Both the position numbers and the translations under genes were made by a program. 10,636 nucleotides of DNA from Flavobacteriales bacterium (GTDB lineage: Bacteria; Bacteroidota; Bacteroidia; Flavobacteriales_F; PHOS-HE28), in contig JAGQVR010000036.1 in NCBI GenBank assembly GCA_020437875.1, positions 2,347 through 12,982 on the forward strand, written 5' to 3'. Below the pieces are notes generated by a model that was not told where the DNA came from, did not search any database, and was given only the letters and a program-made list of their open reading frames with translations. Positions within the stretch are counted from its first letter, which is position 1, and each line of letters starts with the position of its first letter. Positions 6,778-10,636 of this stretch are shown piece after piece.

Positions 6778-7929
6778 ATGCGCATCGCGGTGAACACCCG
6801 GTTGCTGCTCTCCAACAAGCTGGAGGGTATCGGCTGGTTCACCCACGAGACCCTGCAACGCCTCGTGCGGGCCCACCCGGAGCATCGGTTCATCTTCCTC
6901 TTCGACCGGCCTTTCGACAGGAAGTTCATCTACGCCGCCAATGTGGAAGGGGCCGTGCTGTCCCCGCCCACACGCCATCCCCTGCTCTACCGTCTTTGGT
7001 TCAACTGGTTGCTTCCCCGTAAGCTGAAGGCCGTGAAGGCCGAAGCCTTCATCAGCCCGGACGGCTATCTGGCACTGCATAGCCAGGTGCCCACGCTGGC
7101 CGTGATGCACGACCTCAACTTCGAGCATCACCCAGAGGATCTTCCCAAAGCGTACAGCACGTACTACCGGAAGTACTTCCCGCGCTTCGCCCGGCATGCC
7201 ACACGGCTGGCCACGGTGAGCGAATACTCCCGGCATGACATCGCCACCACCTATGGCGTTCCCGAAGGCCGGATCGACGTGGTGTACAACGGCGTGGGCG
7301 AGGTGTACCGTCCGCTCACCGATGATGAGAAACAGGCCGCTCGCTCGGAGTTCGCACAGGGACATCCTTACGTCGTATGCATCGGCTCCTTGAACCCACG
7401 CAAGAACATCGCGCGCTTGCTTCAGGCCTTCGATGAGCTATTGGACAGGCGCCCCTCCGACCTGCGACTGGTGATCGTGGGCGAACGGATGTGGTGGGAT
7501 GAGCGCATGCAGGCCGCTTGGGAACGGATGCGCTACCAGGACCGCGTGATCTTCACGGGTCGATTGCAGCAGGTGGATCTGCATCGTGCATTGGGCGGTG
7601 CCGCGGCGCTCGCCTTCGTGAGCTACTTCGAAGGATTCGGGATCCCGGTGGCGGAAGCCATGCGTTGCGGCGTGCCGGTGGTGGCCGCTGAAGCCACGAG
7701 CCTCCCCGAGATCGCAGGCGATGCGGCGCACTATTGCGATCCGTACAATGTGAGCGACATCGCCCGTGCCCTCCACGAGGTGTGCAGCGACCCCGACCTG
7801 CGGGACAAGTTGGGCGCGGCCGGTATCAAACGCGCACAACGCTACACCTGGGACCTGGCCGCCACAGCGCTGTGGAATTCGTTCGAACGCATGGCAAGGG
7901 ATGCCGGACTTCACCTCGATCGCACATGA
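6778..7929 (+). CDS. GT4-family glycosyltransferase (group 1)
   Basis: This 383-residue cytoplasmic or membrane-associated GT-B retaining glycosyltransferase transfers a sugar from a nucleotide donor to a growing, probably lipid-linked, chain. The N-terminal Rossmann half starts MRIAVNTRLLL and includes the glycine-containing loop LEGIGWFT and the acceptor-side VMHDLNF (H111). The C-terminal half has IGSLNPRKNI (R208, K209, donor phosphate contact) and the family E-x7-E motif in SYFEGFGIPVAEAM (E285 and E293), followed by the usual GVPVVAAEATSLPEIAGDAA. Length is normal for the family. The ATG lies 4 bases after a -7-like box, so the message may be nearly leaderless. Its stop overlaps the rnhB start as ATGA. 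It is divergent from the flippase gene, so it most likely serves the same surface polysaccharide. Donor and acceptor are unknown. Confidence 0.92.
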   Translation: MRIAVNTRLLLSNKLEGIGWFTHETLQRLVRAHPEHRFIFLFDRPFDRKFIYAANVEGAVLSPPTRHPLLYRLWFNWLLPRKLKAVKAEAFISPDGYLALHSQVPTLAVMHDLNFEHHPEDLPKAYSTYYRKYFPRFARHATRLATVSEYSRHDIATTYGVPEGRIDVVYNGVGEVYRPLTDDEKQAARSEFAQGHPYVVCIGSLNPRKNIARLLQAFDELLDRRPSDLRLVIVGERMWWDERMQAAWERMRYQDRVIFTGRLQQVDLHRALGGAAALAFVSYFEGFGIPVAEAMRCGVPVVAAEATSLPEIAGDAAHYCDPYNVSDIARALHEVCSDPDLRDKLGAAGIKRAQRYTWDLAATALWNSFERMARDAGLHLDRT

Positions 7930-8528
7930 GCCGATTGGCGGCATACCACCTGAAAGATGTGCTTGAGGCCGGTTGCGATGAAGCCGGTCGTGGATGCCTG
8001 GCCGGTCCCGTGGTCGCCGCTGCGGTGATCCTCCCCCTGCGTGCGCGCATCCCGGGTCTGGACGATAGCAAGAAGCTCACCGCTGCCAAACGCGATGCCC
8101 TGCGTCCATTGATCGAACAGCATGCACTGGCCTGGGCCGTGGTGGCGGTGGAGCCGGCCGAGATCGACGACTTGAACATCCTCCGCGCCTCCTTCGTGGC
8201 CATGCACCGCGCCATCGCTGCGCTGCGGGAACGTCCGCATCATCTGCTGATCGATGGGAACCGTTTCGTCCCCTACCCGGGGATACCGCACACCTGCTTC
8301 GTGAAGGGCGATGGTCGGTTCCGCAGCATCGCCGCCGCGAGCATCCTTGCGAAGACCCACCGGGATGAACGGATGACCCGCCTGCATGATGAACACCCGG
8401 AATACAACTGGGCCATCAACAAGGGCTACCCCACGGAAGACCATCGCGCAGCCCTGGATCGGATCGGTCCATGCATCCACCACCGCAGGAGCTTCCGCCT
8501 CAACTACGCTGAGCCGGAGCTCTTCTGA
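7926..8528 (+). CDS. rnhB: Ribonuclease HII
   Basis: This 200-residue cytoplasmic endonuclease cuts the RNA strand of RNA-DNA hybrids and single ribonucleotides embedded in DNA, using divalent metal. The family core is complete: CDEAGRGCLAGPV supplies D18 and E19, LLIDGNRF supplies D110, and FVKGDGRFRSIAAASILAK supplies D129, followed by the THRD segment (D147). DDSKKL (46-51) is the conserved substrate-contact loop. The length is normal for the family. The start is fixed by homology: the frame is open further upstream inside the glycosyltransferase gene, but the conserved protein begins at the ATG at 7926, which overlaps the upstream stop as ATGA. That overlap implies translational coupling to a glycosyltransferase, with no obvious functional link. 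A 7-bp hairpin starts 3 bases after the stop. Confidence 0.97.
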   Translation: MSRLAAYHLKDVLEAGCDEAGRGCLAGPVVAAAVILPLRARIPGLDDSKKLTAAKRDALRPLIEQHALAWAVVAVEPAEIDDLNILRASFVAMHRAIAALRERPHHLLIDGNRFVPYPGIPHTCFVKGDGRFRSIAAASILAKTHRDERMTRLHDEHPEYNWAINKGYPTEDHRAALDRIGPCIHHRRSFRLNYAEPELF

Positions 8529-8531
8529 TAC

Positions 8532-8550
8532 CGGCCTCCCGATGAGGCCG
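8532..8550 (+). terminator. Hairpin just after rnhB, possible terminator
   Basis: Three bases past the rnhB stop there is a perfect 7-bp GC-rich stem (CGGCCTC, loop CCGAT, GAGGCCG). Its position right after the stop suits a transcription end or 3' stabilising structure. No T-run follows (CGCGGCTCGTTG), so it is not a classical intrinsic terminator. Confidence 0.4.
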
Positions 8551-8649
8551 CGCGGCTCGTTGCGGATGTCACCACGACCGTGGAAGGGTATCCACACCAC
8601 GCTGTGCAAACGCCTTGTCCGGCGCGGAAAGGCGACCATGCGACCCCGG

Positions 8650-8657
8650 TACCTTTG
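8650..8657 (+). promoter_or_regulatory. Candidate Bacteroidota -7 promoter element (TACCTTTG)
   Basis: TACCTTTG matches TAnnTTTG exactly and ends 8 bases before the ATG at 8666, so the start of transcription would fall within a few bases of the start codon. The only upstream TTG (8615-8617) is 32 bases away, further than the usual -33 spacing. The rest of the 8529-8665 gap holds the hairpin at 8532-8550 and a short palindrome (CCACGACCGTGG, 8572-8583); I see no further gene in it. Confidence 0.45.
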
Positions 8658-8665
8658 ATCACGCC

Positions 8666-10636
8666 ATGCGGCGCGTGCTCTCCATCTTCCTGCTTCTCGG
8701 CATACTTGGCGCCACGGCTTGGACCCTGCTTCGATGGAACCGGGTCAACAACACTGCGGCCGATCCATGGAGACCGATCCCCGCACGCGCGGCAATCATC
8801 CTGGAGATCCCCGACGCCATCGTCACCTGGGACCGCTTCACGCACACCTCCCAGTTCTGGGGCGGACTGGAGCGGATACCTGCAGTGCGTGCCATCGGTC
8901 GATCGATGGCGCAGGCCATGGAGCGCGCCGAGAACGATGCCGCATTCCGCGGGACCGTGGATGACATGACCATCCTGCTCGCGGTGATGCGAACGGGTGG
9001 CGATCAGGCCGACGTGCTCTTCACCTGCGCACCACGATCGGTGGATGGTGCACCCGCACGCACCTTCGCCGAGCTGCTCCGCATCGATGAAGCCGCGATC
9101 GGAACGTTGCTCAGCGGCAGCACGGTGCAATGCCGGCCGGATACGGCATTGCCTCCACTGACGGTCACGGTGCACGATGGTGTCTGGATCATCGCCTCCA
9201 GCACCGCCATGATGGATGAGGCCTTGTTGCAGGAGAAGACCACCCGCGCCGTGGAAAGCGACACGCTACTGGGTGAAGCGGTCCGGACATTGGGTGCCGG
9301 CGCGGATGCGCACGTGCTCATCCACCTCGAGCGTACCCGGGATCTGCTCCATACCTGGTGGCGCGCTCCTTGGGTGGATGCCCTGGACGTGCCCGGTGGC
9401 TGGGCAGCCCTGGATCTTCGCGCGCGGCCGGATGCCTTCCTCCTGAGCGGACTGATCCTGCCCAGTGGGTCCCATCCATCCTTCACTTCCTTGGAGCACC
9501 AAGGAACCGGCCGGAACGACCTGGGGCGATGGCTGCCTGCGGAGGTGGTCGATTGGGATGTACGGCAAGTGGATGATGCCGAACGCCTCTTGCTGGATAT
9601 CGGCGTGGCCAATGACAGCACCGCCACCACACTCGGTCCCTTGCTGTTCCATTGGGTGCGCGGGAGCATGGCACTTGCCCGCGATAGCGCCGCGACCGAT
9701 CCCCGGACATGGGCGCTCTTCCAGACCGAGGACCCGGAAGGTGCGGCGAACGAACTGCGCAGGACCTGCCCGGATGGCATCCGTTGTGACACGCTCGCTC
9801 ATCGCGGGGTGCGCATGACCCTGCTTCCGGTGGTGAACGCGTACGAACGACTGCTCGGGACGGACTATGCCGCCTTCCAGCTTCCCTGGTGGTGCGTGTT
9901 GAACGATGTCGTCGTGTTCGCTCCCACCACGGAGGCCCTGCGGATCGCGATCGATGCCTGGTATGATGGTCGTACGCTGGCCGAGGATGCCCGCACCAAT
10001 GCCTGGACGCAACGCATCGCCTCCACTGCCGGAAGGACCATGCGTTGGGATGTGGCGCGCTATTGGCCCCGACTGGCCGATGGGCTGAAGGACAAGAGCG
10101 CCGCACTGGAGGACACCGTGCTGCACACCAGCTGCGGTGGAGCCACCGTACAGATCACACCGTCGCAACACGGCCGGATCCACGTGGCCATCGGCCTGGA
10201 GCACGCGCCCGTGGCACAACGACACACGGCCGTGCATTGGAGCACCCCGTTACCCGCGCCGGCGACACGGAGACCCGACATCGTACGCAACCACACGAAC
10301 GGCACGCGGGAAGTACTCGTTCAGGACGGCACACATCGGATCCATCTACTGGGAAGTGCGGGTCGGCCACAGTGGAGCTATCAGCTCGACGGCCCCATCC
10401 TGGGCGAGGTGCACCAGGTGGACCGCTTCCACAACGGCAAGCTCCAACTCCTGTTCAATACGGCGGACCGCATCTACCTGATCGACCGCACCGGCAAGGA
10501 TGTCGGTGGCTATCCGGTGAAGTTGCCATCCAAGGCGAGCGCACCCATCGCGGTGTTCGACTACGACGGGACGAAGGACCACCGCATCCTCGTACCGGTG
10601 CTGGATGGCCGCGTGTTGAATTACGGGTCGGACGGC
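8666..10636 (+). CDS. Large membrane-anchored protein of unknown function with propeller-like C-terminus, 3' truncated by the window
   Basis: The frame is open from the ATG at 8666 to the window end (657 codons, no stop), so the gene continues beyond. Residues 5-22 form one hydrophobic helix after MRR, read as a signal anchor or signal peptide, which puts the rest in the periplasm. Residues about 30-525 show no motif that I can tie to a named enzyme. They contain several Trp-rich alpha/beta stretches (WDRFTHTSQFWGGLERIP, WVDALDVPGGWAALDLR) and resemble the DUF3352-like proteins of Bacteroidota that I recall. From about 535 the sequence changes to short beta repeats with Asp/Gly turns: REVLVQDGTHRIHLL, KLQLLFNTADRIYLIDRTGK, and FDYDGTKDHRILVPVLDGRV. 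These look like blades of a propeller (PQQ/VCBS-type). A TACCTTTG box ends 8 bases before the ATG. It follows rnhB after 137 bases. Coding status is firm; function is unknown. Confidence 0.85.
   Translation, partial: MRRVLSIFLLLGILGATAWTLLRWNRVNNTAADPWRPIPARAAIILEIPDAIVTWDRFTHTSQFWGGLERIPAVRAIGRSMAQAMERAENDAAFRGTVDDMTILLAVMRTGGDQADVLFTCAPRSVDGAPARTFAELLRIDEAAIGTLLSGSTVQCRPDTALPPLTVTVHDGVWIIASSTAMMDEALLQEKTTRAVESDTLLGEAVRTLGAGADAHVLIHLERTRDLLHTWWRAPWVDALDVPGGWAALDLRARPDAFLLSGLILPSGSHPSFTSLEHQGTGRNDLGRWLPAEVVDWDVRQVDDAERLLLDIGVANDSTATTLGPLLFHWVRGSMALARDSAATDPRTWALFQTEDPEGAANELRRTCPDGIRCDTLAHRGVRMTLLPVVNAYERLLGTDYAAFQLPWWCVLNDVVVFAPTTEALRIAIDAWYDGRTLAEDARTNAWTQRIASTAGRTMRWDVARYWPRLADGLKDKSAALEDTVLHTSCGGATVQITPSQHGRIHVAIGLEHAPVAQRHTAVHWSTPLPAPATRRPDIVRNHTNGTREVLVQDGTHRIHLLGSAGRPQWSYQLDGPILGEVHQVDRFHNGKLQLLFNTADRIYLIDRTGKDVGGYPVKLPSKASAPIAVFDYDGTKDHRILVPVLDGRVLNYGSDG

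Noticed and set aside
5853..6929. Minus-strand open frame of about 358 codons overlapping the flippase gene and the start of GT4
   Set aside because: It is Arg/Pro/Ala/Gly-rich low-complexity sequence in another frame of the flippase, and it also crosses the divergent promoter region.
7734..7925. N-terminal extension of rnhB inside the glycosyltransferase gene
   Set aside because: The 64 extra residues are Arg/Pro/His-rich and unlike RNase HII. Family length and motif spacing fit the ATG at 7926.
8572..8583. CCACGACCGTGG palindrome upstream of the large right-end gene
   Set aside because: It has 5-base arms around 2 bases, expected fairly often by chance in GC-rich DNA. With only one copy, there is no support for an operator.
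9266..10237. Minus-strand open frame of about 323 codons opposite the large right-end gene
   Set aside because: The plus frame from 8666 is open for 657 codons with a membrane anchor and propeller-like repeats. The antisense frame has no recognisable domain.
1..10636. CRISPR array, tRNA/rRNA genes, insertion sequences, phage or toxin-antitoxin genes
   Set aside because: Looked for and not seen. There are no spaced direct repeats, no transposase or integrase motifs and no cloverleaf-like sequence, and nearly all bases are taken up by the eight genes.

Overview
The window is GC-rich (about 60-65% by eye) and densely coding. I read eight protein genes, no RNA genes, no mobile elements and no CRISPR array. 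The content points to a Gram-negative bacterium, most likely a high-GC member of the Bacteroidota (Flavobacteriales-like). Three things support this: the LpxD-like, PP2C phosphatase and flippase proteins resemble Bacteroidota versions; starts generally lack strong Shine-Dalgarno sequences; and boxes matching or close to the Bacteroidota -7 promoter element TAnnTTTG lie just upstream of the genes that are not tightly packed behind another. This assignment rests on protein and motif resemblance, not on a database search.

Layout. Bases 1-537 (+) hold the 3' part of an LpxD-like left-handed beta-helix acyltransferase gene. Two bases later (540-1766, +) comes a GAF-like plus SpoIIE-type PP2C phosphatase. 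Six bases after its stop it meets a convergent minus-strand block. In transcription order that block is a Wzx/MATE-like flippase (6712-5243), two tandem Wzz-like chain-length proteins (5188-4169 and 4179-3241, overlapping by 11 bases), and an O-antigen ligase/polymerase-family membrane protein (3236-1773). A 65-base divergent promoter region (6713-6777) separates this block from a plus-strand group: a GT4 glycosyltransferase (6778-7929), RNase HII (7926-8528, overlapping in ATGA), a 137-base gap with a hairpin, and a large membrane-anchored protein with a propeller-like C-terminus that runs off the window (8666-10636).

How they work together. The minus-strand block and the divergent GT4 gene form a compact Wzx/Wzy-type module for a surface polysaccharide: lipid-linked sugar assembly (GT4), flipping, polymerisation or ligation, and chain-length control by two co-polymerase-like proteins. 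The window has no initiating sugar-phosphate transferase, no outer-membrane Wza-type channel and no tyrosine kinase, so those must be elsewhere if they are used. The LpxD-like enzyme fits lipid A or another acylated envelope sugar. The phosphatase looks like a signalling output protein with no partner in view. RNase HII is a housekeeping gene coupled to the glycosyltransferase.

I found no clearly new defence or mobile system. The items most worth checking are the symmetric divergent promoter, the near-leaderless starts, the kinase-less tandem Wzz pair and the uncharacterised protein at the right end.
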